A stretch of 45,572 bases of DNA from Variovorax sp. (GTDB taxonomy: Bacteria; Pseudomonadota; Gammaproteobacteria; Burkholderiales; Burkholderiaceae_C). The notes below the pieces were generated by a model. That model did not search any database, was not told the origin of the DNA, and worked only from the letters and a program-made list of their open reading frames with translations. This document shows positions 9,746-18,673 of the stretch, one piece after another. How positions within the stretch are numbered: the first letter of the stretch is position 1; every line of letters begins with the position of its first letter. Position numbers and translations under genes: made by a program. The DNA is taken from the NCBI GenBank assembly GCA_004210915.1, contig SEGS01000038.1, forward strand, positions 1-45,572, read 5' to 3'.

Positions 9746-10519
9746 ATGAGCACAGAAACCGTTCTCGATGTCCGTGGCATCTCCAAGCGCTTCGGTGGGC
9801 TGCAAGCGCTGTCGGACGTCGGCATCACCATCAAGCGGGGTCAGGTCTACGGCCTGATCGGTCCCAATGGCGCCGGCAAGACGACCTTTTTCAACGTGAT
9901 CACCGGGCTCTACACGCCCGATAGCGGCAGCTTTGAACTGGCCGGCAAGCCCTACCAGCCGACGGCCGTGCACGAGGTCGCGAAGGCCGGCATCGCGCGC
10001 ACTTTCCAGAACATCCGCTTGTTCCAGGAAATGACCGCGCTGGAAAACGTGATGGTCGGGCGCCACGTCCGCACCCATTCAGGGGTGTTCGGCGCCATCC
10101 TGCGCACGGGCAGTTTCAAGGCCGAAGAGAAAGCCATCGCGGAGCGTGCGCAGGAACTGCTCGACTACGTGGGCATCGGCAAGTTCGCCGACTACCGGGC
10201 GCGCACGTTGAGCTACGGCGACCAGCGCCGCCTGGAGATCGCGCGTGCATTGGCCACCGATCCGCAGCTGATCGCGCTCGACGAGCCGGCCGCGGGCATG
10301 AACGCGACGGAGAAGGTGCTGCTGCGCGAGCTGATCGACCGCATCCGCAAGGACAACCGCACGATCCTGATCATCGAACACGACGTCAAGCTCATCATGG
10401 GCCTGTGCGACCGCGTGACGGTGCTCGACTACGGCAAGCAGATTGCCGAGGGAACGCCCGCCGAGGTGCAGAAGAACGACAAGGTGATCGAGGCTTACCT
10501 CGGCACCGGAGGACATTGA
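9746..10519 (+). CDS. livG: Branched-chain amino-acid-type ABC ATPase LivG
   Basis: This 257-residue ATPase energises the LivHM permeases. It has Walker A GPNGAGKTTFFNVITG (about residues 40-47), the LivG-type GIARTFQNIRLFQEMTALENV, a signature-like LSYGDQRRLEIARAL, Walker B LIALDEPAAGMN and switch His in LIIEHDVKLIM. The frame is open far upstream inside livM, but the ATG at 9746 gives the standard length and N-terminus. livF follows after one base. Confidence 0.95.
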   Translation: MSTETVLDVRGISKRFGGLQALSDVGITIKRGQVYGLIGPNGAGKTTFFNVITGLYTPDSGSFELAGKPYQPTAVHEVAKAGIARTFQNIRLFQEMTALENVMVGRHVRTHSGVFGAILRTGSFKAEEKAIAERAQELLDYVGIGKFADYRARTLSYGDQRRLEIARALATDPQLIALDEPAAGMNATEKVLLRELIDRIRKDNRTILIIEHDVKLIMGLCDRVTVLDYGKQIAEGTPAEVQKNDKVIEAYLGTGGH

Positions 10520-10520
10520 G

Positions 10521-11294
10521 ATGGCGACGACGGAAGTACTTGGCGCCGCAGACGGCAGCGCGCCGGCCGCGGCACCCGCAGGCAAGATGCTGCTGAAGGT
10601 CAGCGGGCTGAAGGTGGGCTACGGCGGCATCCAGGCCGTCAAGGGCGTGGACTTCGAGGTGCACGAGGGCGAACTGGTGTCGCTCATCGGCTCGAATGGC
10701 GCGGGCAAGACCACGACGATGAAGGCCATCACGGGCAGCCTGCCATTCACCGAAGGCAGCATCGAATTCCTCGGCCGCAGCATCAAGGGCCGCGGCGCCT
10801 GGGACCTGGTGGCCGAAGGTCTGGTGATGGTGCCCGAAGGGCGCGGCGTGTTCACGCGCATGACCATCACCGAGAACCTGCAGATCGGCGCCTACATCCG
10901 CAAGGACAAGGCCGAAATCGCCAAGGACATGGAGCAGGTTTTCGTGACCTTTCCGCGGCTGCGCGAGCGCAAGGACCAGTTGGCCGGAACGATGTCGGGC
11001 GGCGAACAGCAGATGCTGGCCATGGGCCGCGCGCTCATGGCGCGCCCCAAGGTGCTGCTGCTGGACGAGCCGACCATGGGTCTGTCGCCCATCATGTGCG
11101 ACAAGATTTTTGAGGTTGTCCAGACCGTGGCCGCGCAAGGCGTCACGATCTTGTTGGTCGAGCAGAACGCCAACCGCGCCCTGCAACTGGCCGACCGCGG
11201 CTACGTGATGGAGTCGGGCCTGATTTCGATGAGCGGCGATGCCGCCGTGATGCTGAGCGACCCACGGGTGCGCGCGGCCTACCTCGGCGAGTAG
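10521..11294 (+). CDS. livF: Branched-chain amino-acid-type ABC ATPase LivF
   Basis: The partner ATPase of LivG, 257 residues. It has Walker A GSNGAGKTTTMKAITG, the LivF-typical GLVMVPEGRGVFTRMTITENL, the signature MSGGEQQMLAMGRALMARP, Walker B LLLDEPTMGLSP and the switch in LLVEQNANRAL. About 20 Ala/Gly-rich residues precede the ATPase fold, slightly longer than E. coli LivF (237). It is the last gene of livHMGF, and a hairpin-rich gap follows before a convergent gene. Confidence 0.95.
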   Translation: MATTEVLGAADGSAPAAAPAGKMLLKVSGLKVGYGGIQAVKGVDFEVHEGELVSLIGSNGAGKTTTMKAITGSLPFTEGSIEFLGRSIKGRGAWDLVAEGLVMVPEGRGVFTRMTITENLQIGAYIRKDKAEIAKDMEQVFVTFPRLRERKDQLAGTMSGGEQQMLAMGRALMARPKVLLLDEPTMGLSPIMCDKIFEVVQTVAAQGVTILLVEQNANRALQLADRGYVMESGLISMSGDAAVMLSDPRVRAAYLGE

Positions 11295-11356
11295 TTATCG
11301 CTTGCCCCCCAGGTTGGGCTCACTTCGTGTAGCCCGCCCACCCCCCCGCCGGGGGC

Positions 11357-11393
11357 AACACCAGCGGCCCGGCAAAGCCGGTCCCGTGGTGTT
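11357..11393. repeat. Long imperfect hairpin between convergent livF and Bug genes
   Basis: Two 17-base arms (11357-11373 and 11377-11393) pair at 14 of 17 positions around an AAA loop, with outer AACACCA/TGGTGTT and inner CCGGC/GCCGG. The surrounding 11305-11430 is rich in C-runs and further GC dyads and encodes nothing evident. It resembles the dispersed palindromic intergenic elements common in Comamonadaceae genomes and may act as a two-way transcription barrier. No T-tract is present. Confidence 0.5.
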
Positions 11394-11432
11394 CCACAAA
11401 GGGCCCTGGCTTCGCCGGCCGCTGATTCCGGG

Positions 11433-12413
11433 TCAGTCGACTTTGGCGCCGGTCGCCTTCACCACCTTTTCGTACTTGGCCAGTTCGCTCTTCATGAAGG
11501 CGCCGAACTGCGCAGGGGTGTTTGCGACAGGCTCGGCCATGAGGCCTGCAAAGCGCGTCTTCGTCTCCGGTGCATTCAACGCGGCCACGAAAGCTTCGTT
11601 GAGCTTCGCGACGACGTCGGCCGGCGTGCCCGCCGCCGCGACCAGGCCCCACCAGGTATCGATTGAAAAGCCCTTGAGCGTGTCGGCCACCGGCGGCGCA
11701 TCGGGCAACGCCGGACTGCGCTGCAAGGTGGTGACTGCGATGGCCTTGAGCTTGCCCGAGCGGATGTTGGGTGCCGCCGTGGCCAGGTTGTCGAAGTTGA
11801 AATCGACCTGGCCCGACAGCAGCGCCAGTTGGGCCGGGTTGCCGCCGTTGTAGGGAATGTGCACCGCGAAGATGCCGGCTTCCTTCTTGAACATCTCGCC
11901 TGCCAGGTGACCGGCGCTGCCGTTGCCGCCGCTGCCGTAGTTAAGCTTGGCGGGGTTCGCCTTGGCATAGCGGATCAGGTCGGCCACGCTGTTGATCTTC
12001 AGCCGCTGCGCGGTTTCCGCATTCATGACCAGCACGTTGGGCACACGAACCATCTGCGTGATCGGCGCGAAGTCGGTGGCCGCGTTGAACGGCATCTTGC
12101 TGTAGAGCCAGGGGTTGACCGCGTGCGTGGCGGTGGCTGCGATGCCGATGGTCAGCCCGTCCGGCGCCGCCTTGGCGACCATGTCCGCGCCGATGTTGCC
12201 GCCCGCGCCGGGCTTGTTGTCGATGATCACCGTGCCCAGCGAATGCTTCACGCCCTCGGCCACGAGGCGCGCCGTCACGTCGATCGGGCCGCCGGCGCCG
12301 TAGGGCACGACCAGCCGGATTGTCTTGTTCTGGGCCTGGGTCAATGTGGCAGTGCAGGCGAAAGCGCTGGCGACCAGCAGCGAGAGAAGGGTGCGTTTTT
12401 TCATGACCCGCAT
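11433..12413 (-). CDS. Bug-family (TctC-like) periplasmic substrate-binding protein
   Basis: The 326-residue product has a signal peptide (MKKRTLLSLLVASAFACTAT, cleavage near AQA), then the Bug hallmarks IRLVVPYGAGGPIDVTARLVAE, IIDNKPGAGGNIGADMVAKA, ATATHAVNPWLY and VHIPYNGGNPAQ. Such proteins bind carboxylates or other small anions for tripartite tricarboxylate transporters, or act as sensors. The ATG at 12413 has AAGGT nine bases upstream; ATG 12404 is an alternative. No TctA/TctB membrane genes lie nearby, so it is an orphan like most of the large Bug set in this group. The ligand is unknown. Confidence 0.9.
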   Translation of the reverse strand: MRVMKKRTLLSLLVASAFACTATLTQAQNKTIRLVVPYGAGGPIDVTARLVAEGVKHSLGTVIIDNKPGAGGNIGADMVAKAAPDGLTIGIAATATHAVNPWLYSKMPFNAATDFAPITQMVRVPNVLVMNAETAQRLKINSVADLIRYAKANPAKLNYGSGGNGSAGHLAGEMFKKEAGIFAVHIPYNGGNPAQLALLSGQVDFNFDNLATAAPNIRSGKLKAIAVTTLQRSPALPDAPPVADTLKGFSIDTWWGLVAAAGTPADVVAKLNEAFVAALNAPETKTRFAGLMAEPVANTPAQFGAFMKSELAKYEKVVKATGAKVD

Positions 12414-12465
12414 TGTGGCGCGACCTTGCAGCCACGCCGCTGCGGTCATTCCCGAAGCAAAGCGC

Positions 12466-13408
12466 TCAGGGCAGGGCCTTGTCCGCCTCGGTGGTGAAGG
12501 CGTCGGCGAAGAATTCCTCATCGGGCAGGCCGGCCTTCGTCACATAGTCGCGCCGGGCCGAATCGACCACGACGGGCGCACCGCAGGCGTAGACCTGATG
12601 GCCCGAGAGGTCTGGAATATCTTCCAGCACCGCCTGGTGGACAAAGCCTGTGCGCCCGGTCCAGTTGTCCTGCGGGACGGCGTTCGAGACCACCGGCACA
12701 TAGCGCAGGTTCGGCATCAGCGCCATCTGCGTGCGCACCCAATTGTCCATGTACAGGTCTTCCGGCCGACGTCCACCCCAGTAGAGCGTCGTGGGCCGGT
12801 CGATCGCCTTGAAGTGCATGTGCTCGAGCACCGCCTTGATCGGCGCGAAACCCGTGCCCGATGCCAGCAGAACAACGGGCTTCGTCGAGTCTTCGCGCAG
12901 GAAAAAGCTGCCGTACGGCCCTTCGATGCGGCGAGTAGCTGCGCCGCGTGCCGTCGCGCAGGATGAACTCGACGTACTGACCGGCGTGAAATTGCAGCGG
13001 CTCTCCCGCAGGCAATTGCAGGCGCAGCAACACGACGTCGTGCGACTGCTTTGTGAGCGCCGTGACTCGCACCGGCATCTTGCGGATCGGGTGCGCGCCC
13101 GCCTCCGTGACCTGGCGCGATTCGAGCACCACATCGCTTTGCGCGCGCGCGCAACAAGTCAGGATCAGTCCGGCCAACTGCTCTTCGGCGCTGAGCGCCT
13201 TGCTCTGGTGCGGGCCCAGTTCGACTTCACCCGAGAGCTTGCGGCATTTGCACGAACCGCACGCGCCATCCTTGCAGCCATAGGGCAGGCCGATGCCCTG
13301 GCGGATGCCCGCCGCCAGAATCGTTTCGTCGCCCAGCGCGATGAACTGGCGCCCGCTGGGCTGGACGGTGATGGAGAAGCCCGCTTCGTGCGGTGCGGCG
13401 ACGGTCAT
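12466..13408 (-). pseudogene. 2Fe-2S/FAD reductase (CDP-6-deoxyglucoseen reductase-like), disrupted by an internal deletion
   Basis: The first part (start 13408, MTVAAPHEAGFSITVQPSG) is an intact plant-type ferredoxin domain with CKDGACGSCKCRKL and a fourth Cys in LTCC. It is followed by the start of a flavin domain up to FHAGQYVEFILRDGTRRSYS. The reading frame is then lost at about 12929-12936. It resumes one frame over at RIEGPYGSFFLREDS and continues through the NAD domain (LLASGTGFAPIK, VYACGAPVVVD) to the stop at 12466. In intact relatives about 40 residues separate these two blocks, so a deletion of roughly 120-130 bases, not a multiple of three, has removed part of the flavin-binding domain. 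The total is 943 bases. The gene is either dead or an assembly error; the intact family transfers electrons from NAD(P)H to a partner oxygenase or dehydratase. Confidence 0.8.
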
Positions 13409-13458
13409 CGGTATCCTTTGGCCTGGTCCGGCCCCTGTCACGGAAAAGAGAGTGAATT

Positions 13459-14436
13459 TTGCCTTCAATCGATAGCCCCCTCGGCGCACTGCCTGCGCGC
13501 TTCCGGCGCGAGCGGCTGCTCATCGTCGGCTGCGGCGATGTGGGTCAGCGCGTCGTGCGTGACCTGCGCGGGCGCATGCGATTGATTGCGTTGACCTCGT
13601 CTGCCGCCCGCGTCCCGGCGCTCCGCGCAGCGGGCGTCCTGCCGTTGGTGGGCGACCTGGACGCCCCGGCGACCCTGCGGCGTCTGGCCGGCGTGGCCAC
13701 GCGGGTGCTGCATCTGGCGCCGCCCGCGCGCGATGCGGGCACCTCGTGGTGGCGTGACGCGCGCACGCTGGCGCTGATGCGCACGCTGCGCTTGCGATCG
13801 CTTCCTGCGGCGCTGGTCTACGGCTCCACCAGCGGGGTGTACGGCGATTGCGGCGGTGCGCGGGTAACCGAAGCGCGTGAAGTCCGGCCTGACACGCCGC
13901 GCGCCCATCGCCGCGTCGATGCCGAGCGCGCCGTGCGCTGGTTCGCTCGCAGCACCGGCGTGCGGGCCAGCATCCTGCGCATTCCCGGCATCTACGCGCC
14001 CGACCGCGAGGGCGGCACCCCGCGCGAGCGCCTTCTGCGTGGCACCGCGGCCCTGCAGCCGGCCGATGACGTCTACACCAACCACATCCATGCCGACGAC
14101 CTGGCGCGCGCTTGCATCGCCGCCCTTTACCGCGGCAAGCCGCAGCGCGTGGTGCATGCGAGCGACGACACCGAACTGCGGATGGGCGACTACTTCGACT
14201 TCGCGGCATGTCTCTATGGCCTGCCGCGCCCCCCACGCCTGACGCGCGAGGAAGCCAGGCGTCAGTTGCCGGTGCAGCTTCTGAGCTTCATGAGCGAGTC
14301 ACGGCGGCTCGACAACACAAGACTCAAGTGCGAACTGCGCGTGCGGCTTGCGTTTCCGACTGTGGAGAGCGGGCTTCGCAGCGACCAGCGCCCGAACCTG
14401 GACCCGCCGCTGGCGCCTGACGCCGTGGCGCACTAG
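13459..14436 (+). CDS. YeeZ-like NAD(P)-dependent epimerase/dehydratase (atypical SDR)
   Basis: The 325-residue product has an N-terminal Rossmann motif LLIVGCGDVGQRVVRDL and an SDR-like active-site block VYGSTSGVYGDCGGARVTE, then a substrate domain with RIPGIYAPDREGG and TNHIHADDLARACIAAL. It resembles E. coli YeeZ and the extended atypical SDR group, whose substrate is unknown. The position normally held by the SDR Lys appears to be Arg (HRRVDAE). The start appears to be TTG at 13459, after AGAGAGTGAA. It is divergent from the broken reductase gene and its last four bases overlap the convergent Bug gene. Confidence 0.82.
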   Translation: MPSIDSPLGALPARFRRERLLIVGCGDVGQRVVRDLRGRMRLIALTSSAARVPALRAAGVLPLVGDLDAPATLRRLAGVATRVLHLAPPARDAGTSWWRDARTLALMRTLRLRSLPAALVYGSTSGVYGDCGGARVTEAREVRPDTPRAHRRVDAERAVRWFARSTGVRASILRIPGIYAPDREGGTPRERLLRGTAALQPADDVYTNHIHADDLARACIAALYRGKPQRVVHASDDTELRMGDYFDFAACLYGLPRPPRLTREEARRQLPVQLLSFMSESRRLDNTRLKCELRVRLAFPTVESGLRSDQRPNLDPPLAPDAVAH

Positions 14437-15413
14437 CGCTCGATGGCGTCGCCGAGGTTGGCGATGACAGGCTGCCACTTGGCAGCTTCTGCCTTGACGT
14501 AGGCGCCAGCCGCCGCGTCTCCGATGTGAAGGTCCGCGAAGATGCCCTGTTCGGCCAGCGAGGCGACCATGGCGGGTGTGCCCATGACCGCTCGCGTGGC
14601 ATCGGCCAAGGCTTTCTTCACTTCCGGCGGGGTGTTGCGTGGCACGGCCAGGACGTTCCAGAGCATCGCCTCGAAAGGTGCGGCCAAGTCGCCGGATTCC
14701 GCCACCGTCGGGATGTCGGGCGCCATCGGCAAGCGCTGGGCCGTGGCCACGCCAACGATGTGCATCCGGCCGCTGCGATGCAGAGGCAGCATCACGCCCA
14801 GCGTGCCCACGGCGATCTCGATCGCGCCACCCATCAGGTCCTGCATCGCGGGCCCGGTGCCTTTGTAGGGGATATGCGCTATCGGTGCGCCTGTCAGTTG
14901 CTTGAAGCGCTCGGTCGCCACGTGCATCAATGTGCCGGAGCCGGGCGAGCCATAGTTGTACTTGCCAGGGTTGCGCTTGGCGGCGATCACCACGGTCTTG
15001 AGCGTTTTGGGCATCGAGGGCGCAACAGCCAGAGCCACTGGCGCGCCACCCAGGACCGCGACGTACTCGAAGTCGTCCGCGGCGCTGTAGCGTGGCTTGG
15101 GCTCGGTCAGGTTGTACAGCGCGTGGGTCGATGCCGTTGCGAAAAGGAGCGTGTACCCGTCCGGTGCGCTGCCCTTCACATACAGACTGCCAATGGCCCC
15201 GGAAGCGCCGCCTTTGTTGTCGATGACCACCGCTTGGCCCAACTGTTTGCCCAGCGCTTCTGCATACAGCCGCGCAAAACCGTCGACCGGCCCCCCGGGC
15301 GGGAAGGGGACGACGAGCCGGATCACCCGGGACGGATAGCTCTGGGCGCGCGAGGGGAGGGAGGCAGCCAGGGTGGCTGCGCTCGAAACCTGAAGGAAGT
15401 GTCGTCTTTGCAT
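14433..15413 (-). CDS. Bug-family periplasmic substrate-binding protein, last gene of the island's leftward set
   Basis: The 326-residue product opens with a twin-arginine-like signal MQRRHFLQVSSAATLAASLP. Bug signatures follow: IRLVVPFPPGGPVDGFARLYAE, VIDNKGGASGAIGSLYVKG and IAHIPYKGTGPAMQDLMGG. AAGGA lies eight bases before the ATG at 15413. It follows the DapA-like gene after 174 bases on the same strand, so it may share the island's transcript or have its own promoter. The gap holds a short GC inverted repeat (15555-15579) without a T-tract. The ligand is unknown; its place beside a catabolic cluster suggests it binds the same or a related compound. Confidence 0.88.
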   Translation of the reverse strand: MQRRHFLQVSSAATLAASLPSRAQSYPSRVIRLVVPFPPGGPVDGFARLYAEALGKQLGQAVVIDNKGGASGAIGSLYVKGSAPDGYTLLFATASTHALYNLTEPKPRYSAADDFEYVAVLGGAPVALAVAPSMPKTLKTVVIAAKRNPGKYNYGSPGSGTLMHVATERFKQLTGAPIAHIPYKGTGPAMQDLMGGAIEIAVGTLGVMLPLHRSGRMHIVGVATAQRLPMAPDIPTVAESGDLAAPFEAMLWNVLAVPRNTPPEVKKALADATRAVMGTPAMVASLAEQGIFADLHIGDAAAGAYVKAEAAKWQPVIANLGDAIER

Positions 15414-15587
15414 GAATCGATCCTTGTCGTGTCCGGCCTGACCAGCCGGCTCGGGTTTCATTCCGGCGCTTGCGCTTCCGGGTCGCATCTCAAATCTGCC
15501 GAACGCCTCATGCAAGACCTGTTCCGAGCGACGTGGCGCGGTGGTCGCAGGCCCGGCCCTTGCCGCAAAACAAAGGGCCCCGGCTGT

Positions 15588-16529
15588 TCAAAGTCCGCGG
15601 TCGCGCAGCGTCTGCTCCAGGCGTTGGATCAGTCGACCCAGTTCCGCCATGTCTGTTTCGTTGAGCACGGGGCCTGGTCGACGCACATAAGCGGAGCGGA
15701 TGGCGCCGCGACGCTTGAGCGTTTCCTTGCGCAGCGCCAGACCGATGCCGTACTGGAACTCGTGGCGCAGCAAGGGCAGATAGACGTTGAAAAGATCTTC
15801 CGCTTCGTCGCTTCGGCCCTTGTCGAACAAGGCGCAGGCCTGGACCAGCATCTCCGGGTAGGCGAAGCCTGTCATCGCGCCATCGGCGCCGCGCAGCATT
15901 TCCTGCGGCAGGAACAGTCCGCCGTTGCCCACCAGCACACTGATGCGCCGGCGGCCCGCGGCGACGCTCTTCTCGCGCACTTCACTGAGCTTGCGCATGC
16001 CGGGAAAGTCTTCGTGCTTGAGCATCACGACCTGCGCGAAATCGTCGACCAGCTTGTGGATCACCGACACCGACATGTGCACCCCGGTCGCTTGCGGGAA
16101 GTCCTGCAGGCAGATCGGGATCTCCGGGCCGAGCAGCGTGGCCGCCGTCGCGAAATAGTTGTAGACCTGCTCGTCAGTCTTGAGGTTGGCCACCGGCGCC
16201 AGCATCACACCGGCTGCGCCGAGACCCATGGCGGTCCTGGACAGGTTCTCGACATGGCGGTTCGATGCGTGGCTCACGCCCACCACCACCGGCACGCGAC
16301 CGTCGATGCGGCGAAGCACGCGCTCCATCACGGTCAGCGTTTCGGCTTCGGTGAGCTTCGGCGCTTCGCCCATCATCCCCAGGATGGTGAAGCCGGTCAC
16401 CCCCTTCTCCAGGTAGAAGTCGGTCAGGCTGTCGGTGCTGGCCAGGTCGAGTTCGCCAGCCTCCGTGAACGGCGTGGCGGCAATGATGTAGACGCCCTTT
16501 GACGTCTCGCTGATTTTCTCGGGGCTCAT
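15588..16529 (-). CDS. DapA-like (N-acetylneuraminate lyase/DHDPS superfamily) aldolase
   Basis: The 313-residue TIM-barrel protein has the Schiff-base lysine K171 in VVMLKHEDFPG and a GMMGE loop (51-55) in place of the GTTGE of dihydrodipicolinate synthase. In IPICLQDFPQATG the usual catalytic Tyr (ILYNVP in DapA) is Gln142. It is therefore unlikely to be the lysine-biosynthetic DapA. It more likely cleaves or forms a 2-oxo acid in a catabolic route. It lies 51 bases downstream of the ABC permease genes in the leftward set. The reaction is not determined. Confidence 0.85.
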   Translation of the reverse strand: MSPEKISETSKGVYIIAATPFTEAGELDLASTDSLTDFYLEKGVTGFTILGMMGEAPKLTEAETLTVMERVLRRIDGRVPVVVGVSHASNRHVENLSRTAMGLGAAGVMLAPVANLKTDEQVYNYFATAATLLGPEIPICLQDFPQATGVHMSVSVIHKLVDDFAQVVMLKHEDFPGMRKLSEVREKSVAAGRRRISVLVGNGGLFLPQEMLRGADGAMTGFAYPEMLVQACALFDKGRSDEAEDLFNVYLPLLRHEFQYGIGLALRKETLKRRGAIRSAYVRRPGPVLNETDMAELGRLIQRLEQTLRDRGL

Positions 16530-16580
16530 CGGATTCCTTGTTGCATGAGGGAAGAAAAATGGGTGCGTGCAGGGCGCCGT

Positions 16581-17252
16581 TCAGTGGCGCGCGCGCCGGT
16601 GTTCAAGGCGGCCGAGCCAGCGTGTCAGCGGCCATAGGAGCGCCAGATACATCAGCGCGGCCAGCATCACAGGCGAGGGGTTGTAGACCAGCGATTGCGC
16701 ATCGCGCGCATTGCGCAGCAGCTCGGGCATGGCGACCACGCTTGCGATGCTGGTCAGCTTCACGATCTCGATGCTGTTGCCGACAAGATCGGGCAACACG
16801 TTTCTGACAGCCTGCGGAATGACGACATGCCGCAGCGCCTGGACTCGCGTGAGGCCCGTGGACCGTGCGGCCTCCATCTGGCCCTTGACGACGCCTTCAA
16901 GCCCTGCGCGGAACACTTCGGCGTAGTAACTCGCGTTGTTCAGGACAAACGCCAGGGCGACAGCGCTGACCTTGCCCAACTCGATGCCGAGAAAGGGCCC
17001 GCCGAAGTAGATCAAAATCAGCAGCACCAGAGGCGGGAACGCACGAAAGAAGTCGATATACCCGACGATGCTCCATCGCACCGCGCGCCGTGCCGATTGC
17101 GTATAACCCAGCGCCAGGGCGAGACCCACTGCGGCGCCCAGCGGGATGACAAGCGCCGAGAGCCACACCGTGGTCCACAGGCCTCGCAGCAGGTGCGGGA
17201 ACACCGTCGTGTAGACCTCGAGATTGAAGAAGTTCTGAATCAGGTCGTTCAC
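16581..17252 (-). CDS. Polar amino-acid-type ABC transporter permease (second)
   Basis: The 223-residue inner-membrane protein has about five hydrophobic segments. It carries the HisM/GlnP-type signature YYAEVFRAGLEGVVKGQMEAARSTGLTRVQALRHVVIPQAVRNVLP (EAA loop near 120-165). It starts three bases after the first permease gene and pairs with it to form the membrane channel. Overall this is the PAAT family (histidine, glutamine, arginine, opines). The substrate here is presumably the compound degraded by the adjacent enzymes. Confidence 0.93.
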   Translation of the reverse strand: MNDLIQNFFNLEVYTTVFPHLLRGLWTTVWLSALVIPLGAAVGLALALGYTQSARRAVRWSIVGYIDFFRAFPPLVLLILIYFGGPFLGIELGKVSAVALAFVLNNASYYAEVFRAGLEGVVKGQMEAARSTGLTRVQALRHVVIPQAVRNVLPDLVGNSIEIVKLTSIASVVAMPELLRNARDAQSLVYNPSPVMLAALMYLALLWPLTRWLGRLEHRRARH

Positions 17253-17255
17253 GTG

Positions 17256-17936
17256 CTATCTCCGCTGCCAGCGTTGTTCGAGCCAACGCGAGAACACGAC
17301 CAGGGGCAGGAAAACGACCAGGTACGCGACGGCCGCCATCATCAGTGGCGTCGGGTTGCCCGCGTAGCTGCTGGCACCCTGTGCGTTGTTGAGAATCTCG
17401 TTGAGCGCCACCACCGAACCCAGCGCAGTGTTCTTGGTGATGGAGATCACCCGGTTGGTCAGCGGGGGCACCGCGCGGCGAATCGCCTGCGGCAGGACAA
17501 CCCAGCGCATCGCTTGCCACCAGCGCATGCCGGTCGAGCGTGCGGCCTCGAGCTGACCCGCGTGGACCGCCGAAATGCCAGCCCATATGCTTTCTTCCGC
17601 GTAGGCAGCGAGTACCAGCGACAGGGAGAGCCAGGTGACCGCGAAAGCCGACAGCGGCATCCCGAGGGCGGGCAATCCGAAATACAGAACGATGAGCACC
17701 ACCAGGGGTGGCAGCGAGCGCATGATGTCCGCGAATGCCACGATGGGCAGCGACAGCACGCGACGACCCAGGGACCGGACGATCGCCAGCAGCAATCCCA
17801 ATGCGGTGCCCGTGACGACCACCGCCGCCCCGACGCCGATCGTCACCCACGCGCCGGCTGCGATGACGGGCCAGTACTGTTTGGCAACAGCCAGGTTGAA
17901 AAAGGTGAAGAAGAAGCCGCTGTCGCCTGCTGTCAT
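17256..17936 (-). CDS. Polar amino-acid-type ABC transporter permease (first)
   Basis: The 226-residue permease has [41 protein letters not shown] and a [15 protein letters not shown] loop, the EAA region of the HisQ/HisM family. Its ATG overlaps the stop of the upstream ATPase gene by four bases, so the two are translationally coupled. With the second permease it forms a heterodimer. Confidence 0.93.
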   Translation of the reverse strand: MTAGDSGFFFTFFNLAVAKQYWPVIAAGAWVTIGVGAAVVVTGTALGLLLAIVRSLGRRVLSLPIVAFADIMRSLPPLVVLIVLYFGLPALGMPLSAFAVTWLSLSLVLAAYAEESIWAGISAVHAGQLEAARSTGMRWWQAMRWVVLPQAIRRAVPPLTNRVISITKNTALGSVVALNEILNNAQGASSYAGNPTPLMMAAVAYLVVFLPLVVFSRWLEQRWQRR

Positions 17937-18673
17937 GACCGCCGGCTTCCGTATCGAGCCAGGAAGCTCTGGGTGCGCGCCTCTCGCGGACGCTCGAAGA
18001 CGTCGGCCGCCGTGCCTTGCTCAACCACCACGCCGCCGTCCATGAAGATCACACGGTCGGCCGCCGCGTGCGCGAAGGCCATCTCGTGCGTGACGACCAG
18101 CATGGTCATCCCGCGCTGGCGCAGGTCGCGCATCACGTTCAGCACGTCTTCCACCAATTCGGGATCGAGCGCGCTCGTCGGTTCGTCAAAAAGAATGACC
18201 TTCGGCTTCAACGCCACCGCGCGTGCGATGCCCACGCGCTGCTGCTGGCCGCCAGACAGCTCGGCCGGAAAAGCCTTCGCCTTGCTCGCCAGACCGACCT
18301 GGTCGAGGGCGGCATGGGCCAGCGCCTCGGCCTCGGCCTTTGGACGCTTCTGCACCTGGCGCAGCGCGAGCGACACGTTTTCGAGCGCATTCAGATGTGG
18401 ATACAGGTTGAACTGCTGGAACACCATGCCGATGTCTTGCCGCAACCGGTTGATGTCGACTTTGGGCGAAGTCACCTCGTGTCCGTTGGCCGTGATGGTG
18501 CCGCCGCTCGGCGTTTCCAGCAGGTTGCAGCAGCGCAGCATGGTGCTCTTGCCCGACCCGGACGGCCCGATCACGCAGACGAGCTCGCCAGCATCGACGT
18601 GCAGGTCGACCCCGCGCAGCACTTCCGTGCCGCCGTACGACTTGCGCAGTCCGGTGACTTCGAGGATCGGCAT
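17933..18673 (-). CDS. Polar amino-acid-type ABC transporter ATPase
   Basis: The 246-residue ATPase has Walker [17 protein letters not shown]-loop [19 protein letters not shown], signature [17 protein letters not shown], Walker [20 protein letters not shown] and switch VVTHEMAFA. This is a textbook GlnQ/HisP-type protein. The start ATG at 18673 overlaps the stop of the binding-protein gene by one base (TGATG) and its own stop overlaps the first permease by four. The coupling suggests a fixed stoichiometry. Confidence 0.95.
   Translation of the reverse strand: MPILEVTGLRKSYGGTEVLRGVDLHVDAGELVCVIGPSGSGKSTMLRCCNLLETPSGGTITANGHEVTSPKVDINRLRQDIGMVFQQFNLYPHLNALENVSLALRQVQKRPKAEAEALAHAALDQVGLASKAKAFPAELSGGQQQRVGIARAVALKPKVILFDEPTSALDPELVEDVLNVMRDLRQRGMTMLVVTHEMAFAHAAADRVIFMDGGVVVEQGTAADVFERPREARTQSFLARYGSRRS

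Noticed and set aside
12466..13408. Programmed ribosomal frameshift in the 2Fe-2S reductase gene
   Set aside because: About 40 conserved residues are missing at the junction and no slippery heptamer is evident, so deletion explains it better.
15555..15579. GGCCCTT/AAGGGCC inverted repeat as a terminator between the DapA-like and Bug genes
   Set aside because: The 11-base loop is long and no T-tract follows on the transcribed strand.
14526..16502. 658-codon open frame on the plus strand
   Set aside because: It crosses two well-supported reverse-strand genes (Bug protein and DapA-like) and has no recognisable domain.
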